Positions 47,033 through 56,187 of a DNA stretch of 64,000 nt are shown piece after piece; position 1 is the stretch's first letter, and each line of letters opens with the position of its first letter. Source of the stretch: JAHQVI01 sp963727575 (GTDB taxonomy: Bacteria; Pseudomonadota; Alphaproteobacteria; Rhizobiales; Rhodomicrobiaceae); the NCBI GenBank assembly GCA_963727575.1, contig CAVSIA010000012.1, positions 1 through 64,000 of the forward strand, written 5' to 3'. The translations under genes were made by a program, and so were the position numbers. The notes under the pieces were generated by a model. That model had not been told where the DNA came from. It saw only the letters and a program-made list of their open reading frames with translations, and ran no database searches.

Positions 47033-47937
47033 ATGACCTTTATCGAACGCCCGACCGCACCCATCCGCTGGAAAGATCAAGATTTACGGCCCGGAGGCCT
47101 TCGCCGGCATGCGCCGCGCCGGAAAGCTCGCCGCCGAGGCGCTGGACATGATCACCGAATATGTGCGGCCCGGGCGTCTCCACGGACAGGCTCGACGAGG
47201 TCGCGCTCGATTTCATCCTGTCGCAGCGGTGCCGTACCGGCGACCTGAACTATCGCGGCTACACGAAATTCCTGTGCACATCGATCAACCATGTCGTCTG
47301 CCACGGCATTCCGGGGCCGCGCCCGCTTCGCGAGGGCGACATCGTCAATATCGACATCACGGTGATCGTCGACGGCTGGCACGGCAATTCCAGCCGCATG
47401 TATCCGGTCGGCGAGATTTCGCGCAAGGCGGAGCGGCTGATCGCGGTGACCTATGACGCAATGATGCTGGGCATCGGCGCGGTCACCCCGGGCAATACGG
47501 TCGGCAATATCGGCGCCGCGATCCAGGCCTATGCCGAGGCGGAGCGGTGCAGCGTGGTGCGCGATTTCTGCGGCCACGGGCTCGGCCTGGTGTTCCACGA
47601 CCGCCCGAACATCCTGCATTATGGCGACCCCGGCGAGGGGCCGGTCCTCGAGCCGGGCATGATCTTCACGGTCGAGCCGATGATCAATCTGGGCAAGCCG
47701 CATGTGAAAATGCTGTCGGACGGCTGGACCGCGGTCACGCGCGACCGCTCGCTCTCGGCGCAGTTCGAGCACAGCGTCGGCGTGACGGCGGATGGCTGCG
47801 AGGTGTTCACATACTCGCCGCGCGGCTGGCACAAGCCGCCTTATCATGGCGTGGTGCTGCGCGCGTTGACGCAGCGCTCCGTCGAACGACCCGCGTCGCG
47901 AAAACCACACAGTCGCGCGTCTTTCCATAATGCTTAA
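47033..47937 (+). CDS. map: methionine aminopeptidase type I (two frameshifts, altered metal ligand)
   Basis: Removes initiator Met from nascent proteins. Seen: IYGPEAFAGMRRAGKLAAEA, INHVVCHGIPGPRPLREGDI, CGHGLGLVFHDRPNILHYG, MIFTVEPMINLGKPHVKML and SAQFEHSVGVT. The His and Glu ligands and the first Asp (NIDITVIVDG) are present, but the second Asp ligand, normally GDSS/GDTS, reads GNSSRMY. Extra bases at about 47074 and 47173 break the frame early. About 300 residues when repaired, with a C-terminal tail. Confidence 0.92.
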
Positions 47938-48024
47938 GTGATTTTCGCAGATTGCGGCTCAAGCTTGGCCGCATGGCTCTATGCGGTTAAGGTTCATGTT
48001 CGTATTGCGTAGGACAAGGACATC

Positions 48025-48723
48025 ATGGGCGCATTCAAGGAGGAAGCTCTTCCTCACTATTTCGGCCATCGCGAACGGCTTCGCAGCCGTTTCCGTGAGC
48101 ACGGGGCGGAATCGCTGCCCGATTACGAGCTGATGGAGCTGATCCTGTTCCGCGCCATTCCGCGCCGCGACACCAAGCCCCTCGCCAAGGCGATCATCTC
48201 CAAATTCGGCGGGTTCGCCGAAGCCATCAATGCCAGCGAGGACCGGCTCGTCCGAAGTTTCCGGCCTCGGGCAGGCGGCGATCACCGAAATCCGGCTCGT
48301 CCGCGCCGCCGCGCTGCGGCTGATGCAGGGGGAGGTGATGAAGCGGCCGCTGCTCGGCTCGTGGGACAAGGTCGTGCAATATTGCCGGGCCGCGATGGGC
48401 TTCGAGATGCGCGAGCAGTTCCGCATCCTGTTCCTCGACAAGCGCAACCGGCTGCTCGCCGACGAGGTCCAGGGCCACGGCACGGTGGATCACACGCCGG
48501 TCTATATCCGTGAGGTGCTCAAGCGCGCGCTTGGAGCTTGTCGGCATCGGCCATCGTCCTGGTGCATAATCACCCCTCCGGCGACCCGACGCCCTCGCGC
48601 GCCGATATCTCCATGACCAAGGAGATCATCGCCGCGGCGGAGAAGCTGGAAATCTCCGTGCACGACCATCTGATCGTCGGCCGCGACGGTCATATCAGCC
48701 TGCGTTCGGCCGGTCTGGTCTGA
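48025..48723 (+). CDS. radC: RadC-family JAB/MPN protein (three frameshifts)
   Basis: N-terminal HhH part (LPDYELMELILFRAIPRRDT) and C-terminal JAMM metalloprotease-like domain. The metal motif HNHPSGDPTPSRADI fits HxHP-x-GxxxPSxxD. Extra bases at about 48253, 48531-48533 and 48539 move the frame; repaired, it reads LVEVSGLGQAAITEIRLV and ALELSASAIVLVHNHPSG. About 231 residues. The name is historical, and a DNA-repair role is doubtful. Confidence 0.92.
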
Positions 48724-48874
48724 TGCGGGACGCGTTCGGGGACGGCAGCCACGCCGACGCCGCGCCGCTGCGCGGAAACGCTTGCCCTTGGCGGCGCAGG
48801 TGCGGTAGAAATGCGTGCGCTTCGGACGGGTGCGCGCGCAGCTTCGGCGTGCGCGGCGAACTGATGGCGAATAA

Positions 48875-48948
48875 GGCGACGTGGCGGAGTGGTTACGCAG
48901 CGGCCTGCAAAGCCGTGAACACCGGTTCGATTCCGGTCGTCGCCTCCA
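48875..48948 (+). tRNA. tRNA-Cys (GCA)
   Basis: Cloverleaf: acceptor GGCGACG pairs with CGTCGCC, anticodon loop CTGCAAA with anticodon GCA, T arm CCGGTTCGATTCCGG, discriminator T and encoded CCA. 74 nt. Confidence 0.95.
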
Positions 48949-49136
48949 AACATCGCTGGCGAGCAACGCTTGTTTCCCCCGGTGCCCACAGTGAAATCCG
49001 AGACTGCCCGAACGATTCGCGGCCCGCATGGGTTGCATGCGCTAAACGCATGATCGCTTGCGGTCGGGCCCAGGGCAAGATCCGGCCTCCGTCTTGGTTC
49101 GGAGACCGGATGCAATATCGCGCTCGGCGCACCGCC

Positions 49137-50261
49137 CTATTGAACGGCGGCCGCCTTGACCGGCGTTTTCACCGCCAGCATCAGGTTCAACTCGTTCGAG
49201 CGCCAGCGATAGCCGACGCCGAAATCGATGGATTTGCGGTCGCCGTTCTTGAACAGCCTGGCGAGCTGGTTCTGGTAATTGCCCCTGAACAGCGGGATCG
49301 GTCCGCGATAGTGGCCATAGGGATGCAATTCCCACCGGTCCTTGTCGAAATATTTGACCGGAATGCCGAAATCGTCCTGAAGCAGCGCGACGCTGTTCTC
49401 CAGCAGGAAGTCACGGACCGTCGAGAAGCCGCCGGAATGCATGAGATAGGAGGCGCTTTTCACGAAGGCGTCGCCATGTCCGAGCGTCTCGCAGAACTTC
49501 AGGAAGCCGGATTTCTTGGCGCCGCCATTGGACAGATCCGTGGTGAAATAATACAGCGTCTGCTTCGGCGTATCGGCGCCGCTGGAGAAGACGATCTTGA
49601 CGCCCTTGGTCAAGTCCTTGGCATTTTTCTCGCCGGCCGGATGGGCGACGCCCTCCATGTCGACGTCGACATAGCTGACCTCGTCGATCGTCTTGCCGGC
49701 CCGCGCCAGGAACACGTAAAGCACCGGCAGCGTGCCGTTGACTTTCCCGGCGCGAAGCTGGGTCTTCATGTTCCTGGTCTTGAAGAAGCTGTAGGCCAGC
49801 ACCGTGTTCAGCGACGCCTGCAGGCCGCGCAGTTCCGCGTTCAATGAACGGCCGCCGATCTCGCTCAGCTCCGGCACCTTGCCGATCGGCTCCAGACCGC
49901 TCAGCACATAGGTCGTCGCTTTCGGGAAGAAGGCGTCGGCATAAAGAAAGTCCGGCCCGCTGAACATGTAGAACAGCACCGGCTGCGGCGCGGTCAGGTT
50001 CTCCGACCGCCACGTCTTGATCTTGGAAAGCTGGCGCTTTTCCAGCTTGGCCCAGGCGCCGTTGAAGAAGCTGGCATGGCGCTTCCAGCCGGCCTCGTCG
50101 CTCCGCTTGGCGAGCGGCGTGCCATCGGCGGGAGCGAGACCGGCGAGAAACCGGGCCGCGTCGTTCGGCGTGCTCTCTGCCGCGAGCGCAGCGCCCGCGC
50201 TGAGGACACAAAGCAGAAACAGGGAAACGAATGCCCGGACCGGGCGGAACGCTTTACTCAT
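49137..50261 (-). CDS. secreted protein of unknown function
   Basis: 374 residues with a Sec signal (AFVSLFLLCVLSAGAALA, cleavage before AESTPND). The mature part includes QPVLFYMFSGPDFLYADAFF, PKATTYVLSGLEPIGKVPEL and DRWELHPYGHYRGPIPLFRG, matching a conserved but uncharacterised family as far as I can tell. Its ATG overlaps the permease stop by eight bases, so the two are translationally coupled and may be functionally linked, for instance as a periplasmic partner. Confidence 0.75.
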   Translation of the reverse strand: MSKAFRPVRAFVSLFLLCVLSAGAALAAESTPNDAARFLAGLAPADGTPLAKRSDEAGWKRHASFFNGAWAKLEKRQLSKIKTWRSENLTAPQPVLFYMFSGPDFLYADAFFPKATTYVLSGLEPIGKVPELSEIGGRSLNAELRGLQASLNTVLAYSFFKTRNMKTQLRAGKVNGTLPVLYVFLARAGKTIDEVSYVDVDMEGVAHPAGEKNAKDLTKGVKIVFSSGADTPKQTLYYFTTDLSNGGAKKSGFLKFCETLGHGDAFVKSASYLMHSGGFSTVRDFLLENSVALLQDDFGIPVKYFDKDRWELHPYGHYRGPIPLFRGNYQNQLARLFKNGDRKSIDFGVGYRWRSNELNLMLAVKTPVKAAAVQ

Positions 50262-51655
50262 CGACGGCTCCCAAAGGCGTGGCCAAACGCCAGTTTTTTT
50301 GTGACAGAAAATAAATCAGAAGCCCTGCGGACATGGTAACGAGGCCGGCAAGGGATTCCACCGGGCGCTCCGTCAGCAGGTAGTACATCGTGAACAAGGT
50401 GATCGCCAGGAACACGAACGGCGTCACCGGATACCCCCAGGTGCGGTAGGGGCGCGGCAGGTCCGGCCGGGTGACGCGCAGAACGATCACGCCGACCACG
50501 GTCAGGAACGAGCAGAATGTCAGGCTGAACTGCACATAATTCAAGCACCGCCTCGAAGCTCTGCGATAGCAGCAGCACGTTGACGATGGCGAGCTGGGCA
50601 AGGATTGCGGTCGTCGGCACGCCGCTCGCGCTGCGCCGCGAGAACACCCGCAGCAGCGGCAGGTCCTCGCCCATGGTCATCGTCACCCGCGGGCCGATCC
50701 AGGTCATGGCGCTGATCGAGGAAATCAGCCCGACGCAGATCAGGCCGCCGACCAGCCGGCCGCCATTCTCGCCGAATATATGCTTGCCGGCGACCAGCGC
50801 GACGTCGATCTGCCCGGCCATCATCGAAATCGGCGTGGTGTAGAGGAACACCGCGTTCAGCACGACATAGAGCCCGACGACGATGACCAGGGAGACGATG
50901 ATCGAGCGGGGCAGGTTTTTCTGCGGGTCGTGAATTTCGCCGCCGATATAGGTGGCCGCGTTCCAGCCGGAATAGGAATAGAGCACGAAAACCAGACCGA
51001 TCGCGAAGGGTGCGCTGCCGATCATGCTGAAATCCTGCGGCGAGGGCGCGAAGGAGACCGGCTGCGGCTCGCCAACCACCAGGCCCGCGATGATCAGCAA
51101 CAGGATCAGGCCGAGCTTGATGAAGGTGGACACGTTCTGGAACATGCTGCCCTGGCGGACACCATAAAGATGGACGAGCGCGGCGAACCAGACAACCGCA
51201 AGCCCGAGTACGAGCGGCGACGCGCCTGGAAACACGCCGGAGAAATAGCTGCCGAAGGCCATGGCCGCGAGCGCGATCGGGGCGGCAAAGCCGACCGTCG
51301 CCGAGATCCAGCCGGCAAGGAAGCCGATCGCGGGGTGGAAGCTGCGCGAGAGGAAATTATATTCGCCCCCCGAGCGCGGAAACATTGCCGCAAGCTCGGC
51401 GTAGCACAGTGCCCCGCACAGCGCGGCGATGCCGCCGACCACCCAAAGCATGATCACGGCGAAGGGCGAGGGGATCGAGGCGACCTGAAAACCGAGGCTG
51501 GTGAAAACGCCGATGCCGATCATGTCCGCAACGGCCAGCGCCACCGCGGTCATGGCCGTGACGGACCGTGCATCGACCTGGTGAAGGGCGGCCGGGCCGG
51601 CGAGACTGCCGGACTGTGCCGATTTGGCGAGTAAACTCTCAGCGATACGCGTCAT
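50254..51655 (-). CDS. APC-superfamily amino-acid permease (one frameshift)
   Basis: Twelve predicted helices. The first carries ADMIGIGVFTSLGFQVASIP, the unwound GxG substrate region of APC transporters. Others include MLWVVGGIAALCGALCYAEL, VLYSYSGWNAATYIGGEIHD and AMTWIGPRVTMTMGEDLPLL. One extra base in CTTG near 50543 shifts the frame; repaired, VLNYVQFSLTFCSFLTVVGV follows. Start MTRIAESLLAKS; the frame is open 81 codons upstream. About 466 residues. Substrate unknown. Confidence 0.88.
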
Positions 51656-52044
51656 TTTGGTTCGCAACTGACCCAGCGTTCTACAAATGCCCAAATCCCG
51701 CGAGGCGTCGCAGAAAGCCGGATCAAGCTGCTTTCGGGCAACTTCATGCGCGCTTCGCCCCCCAAGCGTCTTACACGTAAACGACAAACCGATCGTTAAT
51801 CTTGGGATTTTATTAAATTGGAGGGAAAAGATCGAACTTCTAATCGTATCGTGGTTTCCCCGCGAAAGAATGCGCGGGACGGCGAAGCTGCGGTGCATTA
51901 CGGGGAAATCAGCAAGACGCCCATGATGCGGTCATGATTATTTTTTATAGAGTGGGACTTATGCGCCACGCAGCCTACGGGGTTCACCGCTTGCCAGATG
52001 CCTGCCGGAGCACATAGATTGCGGATGACGAGACGGCGCCGTTC
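51656..52044. other. divergent gap between permease and lipoprotein hydrolase
   Basis: No gene seen. The region is A/T-richer than average (gggattttattaaattggag; attattttttatagagtggg) and presumably contains promoters for both directions. Confidence 0.45.
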
Positions 52045-53229
52045 ATGACGCATCATCGCTTGCGCACGCTTTGCTTTATTGCCGGGCTCGCTTTGGCCGC
52101 GGCGCTTTCCGGCTGCCGGGACGAACGCGCAGCGCCCAAGCAGGATCGCGAGACCGACAATCTGTACACCCGGCTGGAGCGCATCCGCCTTGCCTACGAG
52201 AACCAGGTGCACCGCGATACCAAGGGCGACCGCGTCCACCCTCAAGCGGCGATGATGCAACCGCAGCAGCCTCTTCAGCCTCCTCCGGAGCCGGGACAAG
52301 GCACGCTCCAGACCGCGTCGCTGCTCTCTGCGCCGCGGAATTTCGCCCTGCCGCACAAGGCGCAGACCAAGCTGGTCGCCTTCCGAAACGCGCCGTTCCC
52401 CTATGACGGCAAGATCGCCCGCAGCGACCAGCCGTTCTACAATGTCGTCGAGAACGGCAAGCGCGGCCACCGGACGCCGTTCAACCGCGTCTACTGGGAG
52501 GACGAAACCTATAACGACCCGCGCGTCCTCCTGCACATTCCCCGCGGCTTCGACCTCGCCAAGCCCGGCGTCATCGTGCTGTTCTTCCATGGCCATGGCG
52601 CGACGCTCGAACGCGACGTGGTGCATCGTCAGCAGGTGCCGGAGCAGATCTCGGCGTCGGGCGTGAACGCGGTGCTCGTCGCCCCGCAGCTTGCCGTCGA
52701 TGCGCGCGATTCCAGTCCGGGCAAGTTCTGGGAGGCGGGGGGGGTGAAGCGCTTCCTTGCGGAGGCGGCCGACAAACTGTCGCGCGCCTATGGCGATCCC
52801 CGCGCGCGGTCGGCGTTCGAAAAGATGCCGATCGTGATCGTCGCCTATAGCGGCGGCTATCTGCCGGCAGCCTGGGCGATATCCAATGGCGGCTTCGGCC
52901 GGCGGCTCAAGGGCGTGGTGCTGCTCGATGCGCTGTACGGCCATTTCGGTGAGTTCCGCAACTGGATCACCAGCGAGAATTCGGGCTTCTTCGTCAGCGC
53001 CTATGCGAACTCGACCCGTGCGCATAACAAGGATTTCGAGCATGTGCTGAGCGAGCTGAACATACCGGTCCGCGAGCAGGTCGGGCCGGCGTTGGATCGC
53101 GACAGCGTCGTGTTCATCGAGACCGGTGCCGACACCGAGCATCGCGACTTCGTCACCAAGGCCTGGGTCGACGAGCCGATCAAGGATCTGCTGCAGAAGA
53201 TCCCGTTGGGCGCGCGCGGAATTCTTTAA
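52045..53229 (+). CDS. lipoprotein with alpha/beta-hydrolase-like domain
   Basis: 394 residues. The signal ends in lipobox LSGC, so it should be lipidated at Cys24. A Pro/Gln-rich linker (QPQQPLQPPPEPGQG) leads to a domain with VIVLFFHGHGATLERDVVHR (oxyanion loop) and IVIVAYSGGYLPAAWAI, where Ser sits in a nucleophile-elbow-like YSGGY. VVLLDALYG and a His late in the chain could complete a triad. Periplasmic or outer-membrane facing. Substrate unknown. Confidence 0.75.
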   Translation: MTHHRLRTLCFIAGLALAAALSGCRDERAAPKQDRETDNLYTRLERIRLAYENQVHRDTKGDRVHPQAAMMQPQQPLQPPPEPGQGTLQTASLLSAPRNFALPHKAQTKLVAFRNAPFPYDGKIARSDQPFYNVVENGKRGHRTPFNRVYWEDETYNDPRVLLHIPRGFDLAKPGVIVLFFHGHGATLERDVVHRQQVPEQISASGVNAVLVAPQLAVDARDSSPGKFWEAGGVKRFLAEAADKLSRAYGDPRARSAFEKMPIVIVAYSGGYLPAAWAISNGGFGRRLKGVVLLDALYGHFGEFRNWITSENSGFFVSAYANSTRAHNKDFEHVLSELNIPVREQVGPALDRDSVVFIETGADTEHRDFVTKAWVDEPIKDLLQKIPLGARGIL

Positions 53230-53516
53230 ATGCGGTAGCAGGCCGCACCGGAATCGAGAAAATAACCAACCATCCGATTGCTGGGCAGCGCGCCCGCCCG
53301 GAGCAGGATCGAGAAGCCTCGCGCGATTCGCACGCGTATCGCGGGCGCACCTGCATCCGGCGCGATGGCGACACGCCAGGCGGCGGAGCGATACAGCAGC
53401 CGCGCGTTCATGGTTGCCGCCAGGACCAGGTTCAGCCGAAAGCCGGTGTTGCTCGATGCGATGTCGCCGAACGCTGGACGCGATCCGCGCCGAACACGTA
53501 AACTCAGCGTGCGCAT
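53226..53516 (-). CDS. possible small protein or gene remnant
   Basis: A 96-residue reverse frame, MRTLSLRVRRGSRPAFGDIA then SSNTGFRLNLVL. The SNTGFRL end recalls the C-terminus of formylglycine-generating-enzyme/sulfatase-modifying domains, but the rest (LLYRSAAWRVAIAPDAGAPA) does not. It fills the 311-bp gap between two forward genes. Could be a decayed fragment or chance. Confidence 0.3.
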   Translation of the reverse strand: MRTLSLRVRRGSRPAFGDIASSNTGFRLNLVLAATMNARLLYRSAAWRVAIAPDAGAPAIRVRIARGFSILLRAGALPSNRMVGYFLDSGAACYRI

Positions 53517-53540
53517 GGCGCCAATCAAGGGTGGGAGCGG

Positions 53541-53987
53541 ATGGACCGGGCTGCACGTGAGGATTTCACTTTCTTTTTTCCCTTGCGGGTCCGCTGGTCC
53601 GAGGTCGATCCGCAGGGCATCGTCTTCAATCCGAACTATCTCGCCTATGCCGACATCGCCCTCACCGAATATATGCGCGCCATCGGCTTTCCCTATCCGG
53701 ATGGGCTGTTGCGGCTCGGCTCCGACCTGTTCGCGGTCCGCAGCGAGATCAACTTCCGCGCCTCGGCCCGATATGACGATGAGCTCGATCTCGCCGCCCG
53801 CGTGTTGCGGATCGGACGCACGAGCCTTGCGCTGATCGTCGGGATCTTCCGCGGCGACGAAATGCTCTGCGACGTGGTGATGACCTATGTGAACGCCTCG
53901 CGGGACACGCAGAAACCCGCACCGCTGCCGGAGGCGTTCATCGAAACGGTCCTGGGCTTCGAGCGCCATCCGCCCGAACGCAAGTAA
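53541..53987 (+). CDS. 4-hydroxybenzoyl-CoA-type/YbgC acyl-CoA thioesterase
   Basis: 148-residue hotdog protein. VRWSEVDPQGIVFNPNYLAY contains the catalytic Asp of the 4HBT/YbgC clade, and EINFRASARYDDELDLAARV is typical. Cytoplasmic. The open frame has GGAGCGG upstream of the ATG. Acyl substrate unknown; tenuous possibility of a membrane-lipid housekeeping role as for YbgC. Confidence 0.85.
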   Translation: MDRAAREDFTFFFPLRVRWSEVDPQGIVFNPNYLAYADIALTEYMRAIGFPYPDGLLRLGSDLFAVRSEINFRASARYDDELDLAARVLRIGRTSLALIVGIFRGDEMLCDVVMTYVNASRDTQKPAPLPEAFIETVLGFERHPPERK

Positions 53988-54020
53988 GCTGGCTGGCGAG
54001 GTTGGCTCGGCCGCCCGCCT

Positions 54021-54728
54021 TCACCCGGTAGCGTGGGCGATGACCATGCCGCGTCGGCTCGGCCAGCCTTCCAGAAACACCGCCTCCATGCCCTGACGGC
54101 GAAACGCGTCGAGATACTCGTCCCGCGTGAACAGCCCGACGACGTGAGGCTCGGTGAAATGCTCGATACCGGCGGTCGTGCCGACCAGATAGTGGAATTC
54201 GAGCCGCGCTTCATTGCCGACCCGGTCCGGGATCACCATCCGGGTGATTTTCAGCTCCGGCTGATCGACGAAAACCGCCTGCACGCTGCGCCCGGCCTTC
54301 CATTCGTCAGGCCCGAAAAACGGCTCGACGAAGAGGAGGCCCCCAGGGGCGACATGCCGGGCCATGCACCGGGCCGCCTTGTCCAGACGGTCCAGCGTTC
54401 GGGCATAGGCGATAGCGCTGAATAGAGAACCGACGACGTCGAAACGGCGGCCAAGGTCGAAGGAAGCCATGTCGCCCGGATGAAACGTGACGCCGGGCAC
54501 GCGGCCGCGGGCGATCTGGAGCATTCCCGGATCGAGATCCAGCCCTTCGACGGCGAAGTGATCGACGAGATACGGCAGGTGCGCACCGGTTCCACAGCCG
54601 ACATCGAGCAGCGTCGCCGCTGGCCGGCGCTTGTGGCGGTCGATCAGAGCGAGCAGCGTCTCGGCCTCGGCGGCGTAATCCTTGGAGCCGTAGACCGCAT
54701 CGTAAAAGCGCTGGGATTTGCTGAACAT
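54021..54728 (-). CDS. class I SAM-dependent methyltransferase
   Basis: Motif I is TLLDVGCGTGAHLPYLVDHF, then VEGLDLDPGMLQIARGRVPG and DVVGSLFSAIAYARTLDRLD. The N-terminus MFSKSQRFYDAVYGSKDYAA resembles methyltransferases acting on amino sugars or small amines. About 235 residues. Convergent with the thioesterase gene. Substrate not assignable. Confidence 0.83.
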   Translation of the reverse strand: MFSKSQRFYDAVYGSKDYAAEAETLLALIDRHKRRPAATLLDVGCGTGAHLPYLVDHFAVEGLDLDPGMLQIARGRVPGVTFHPGDMASFDLGRRFDVVGSLFSAIAYARTLDRLDKAARCMARHVAPGGLLFVEPFFGPDEWKAGRSVQAVFVDQPELKITRMVIPDRVGNEARLEFHYLVGTTAGIEHFTEPHVVGLFTRDEYLDAFRRQGMEAVFLEGWPSRRGMVIAHATG

Positions 54729-54911
54729 GGCGCGCATCTCCTGTCGAAATCAAGGCTTGTCAGGTAGACGCGAGCCCGTCGGAACCGGTTCACGCGCGGG
54801 CCGTTTGGGCGCGCGTTTTACGGGTTAATTTGTGGGATTGCGGTTGCATTTGGGCTAGCGGCGCCCGGCGTCATTTGCTATATGCATCGGGCAATCAAGG
54901 TTTGCGACCAT

Positions 54912-54987
54912 TCCCCGGTAGCTCAGTTGGTAGAGCAAGCGGCTGTTAACCGCTCGGTCGCTGGTTCGAGTCCGGCCCGGGGAGCCA
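54912..54987 (+). tRNA. tRNA-Asn (GTT)
   Basis: Acceptor TCCCCGG pairs with CCGGGGA, D arm GCTC/GAGC, anticodon stem AGCGG/CCGCT with loop CTGTTAA (anticodon GTT), T loop TTCGAGT, discriminator G and encoded CCA. 76 nt. Confidence 0.96.
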
Positions 54988-55197
54988 ACCTTTCTCACCG
55001 CCACATTGTTTTTTGACGAACGCCGCGCTCGTGCAATGCCGCCGGAACAGACAAGCCGGATCAGGCACCGCCGTGCTGCGGTCGAGCCGATTGCCGATAA
55101 TGGCCGACGAAAGTGCCGGAGTGGCTTGGCAAATCAATCGACGGCCCCGTCGGCCAATTCGAAGGCGCGTGGACCGGGACATGCAACGCGCGGCCGC

Positions 55198-56187
55198 CTA
55201 GCGGGTCGCGCTCTCCAAGGCCAGCAACCGACCCGATGCATCTTCGCTGCCCATGCTGGCGGCAATGCCGTACCAGTACTTGGCTTTTTCGGTGTCCGGC
55301 TGCAGCCCGGTCGTATCATAGCGCGATAGAAATGCCGGATCGTAGGTTTGCGCCAGGGTCAGGGCGCCCTGCACACTTCCCTCGCGGGCAAGGCGCGCGT
55401 AGATGAGCCGCGCTGCGGCAATGTCCTTCTGTTGCAGAATGGATCCGGCCAGCCCCATCAGCTGCTTTTCCTTTTCCGGACTGACCTGCACGGCGGGCGG
55501 GGGTGCGGTGTCGTGTCTCGGCTCCGGCGGCACCACCGCGGCGATGGTGGTCGAGGTGGTTTCCTGAGACGACACGTTGCGCGTGGCCACAGGCTTGCCT
55601 TGCACGTCGACATTCACGCTCTGCACCAGCGGCACGACATTCTGACCACGGATGAACTGGACTTCCATGGTGAACCCGCCGATAAAGCCGTTCGGTGGCA
55701 CCAATTGCAGGTCGCGTGCGTCATGAGCCGATACCAGCCACGCATCGGCCGTGCGAAACCCGGAAGACAGCGAAAATCCTTTCGGAAGCCCGCGAAACGA
55801 GAGCAGTAGATAGTCGGTCGGCTGGAAGGGCGGCAGGGTGATGGCGATGTCGATCGGGGCGCCGGCCTCGCCGACGATATCGTCGACGGCGAACGCGCCC
55901 GACGCCTGAACCAGGATCAGCGGTCCGCCGCCGTCGGCCGGTGGTTGCGAAGCGCGCAGGCGCTCCTCGCCGCCATCGCGGTCGACTGGGATCGTCACCG
56001 CGGTTTTCGCCACATCGCGAATTCCAACACCTGCGAAGGCGGCGGGCGACAGCATCAGCACCGTCGCCAGTGCCGTCCCCAGGACGAGTGCGGTCCTGAC
56101 GGCGCCGCCCCCCACGCTGCAAGCGCAGCGTTTCCCTTTTTGCAAACCCATTTCGCAGTCGCCGTCGCGGGTGGTACGCTCAAGCAT
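55198..56187 (-). CDS. secreted Sel1-like repeat protein
   Basis: 329 residues. N-terminal hydrophobic segment VRTALVLGTALATVLMLSPA, then a low-complexity Pro/Gly part and a beta-rich domain (APIDIAITLPPFQPTDYLLL). The C-terminal Sel1/TPR-like helices are IAAARLIYARLAREGSVQGA, LTLAQTYDPAFLSRY and EKAKYWYGIAASMGSEDASG. The start ATG overlaps the stop of the TAXI gene (TAATG), so the pair is translationally coupled. Likely periplasmic scaffold or partner. Confidence 0.75.
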   Translation of the reverse strand: MLERTTRDGDCEMGLQKGKRCACSVGGGAVRTALVLGTALATVLMLSPAAFAGVGIRDVAKTAVTIPVDRDGGEERLRASQPPADGGGPLILVQASGAFAVDDIVGEAGAPIDIAITLPPFQPTDYLLLSFRGLPKGFSLSSGFRTADAWLVSAHDARDLQLVPPNGFIGGFTMEVQFIRGQNVVPLVQSVNVDVQGKPVATRNVSSQETTSTTIAAVVPPEPRHDTAPPPAVQVSPEKEKQLMGLAGSILQQKDIAAARLIYARLAREGSVQGALTLAQTYDPAFLSRYDTTGLQPDTEKAKYWYGIAASMGSEDASGRLLALESATR

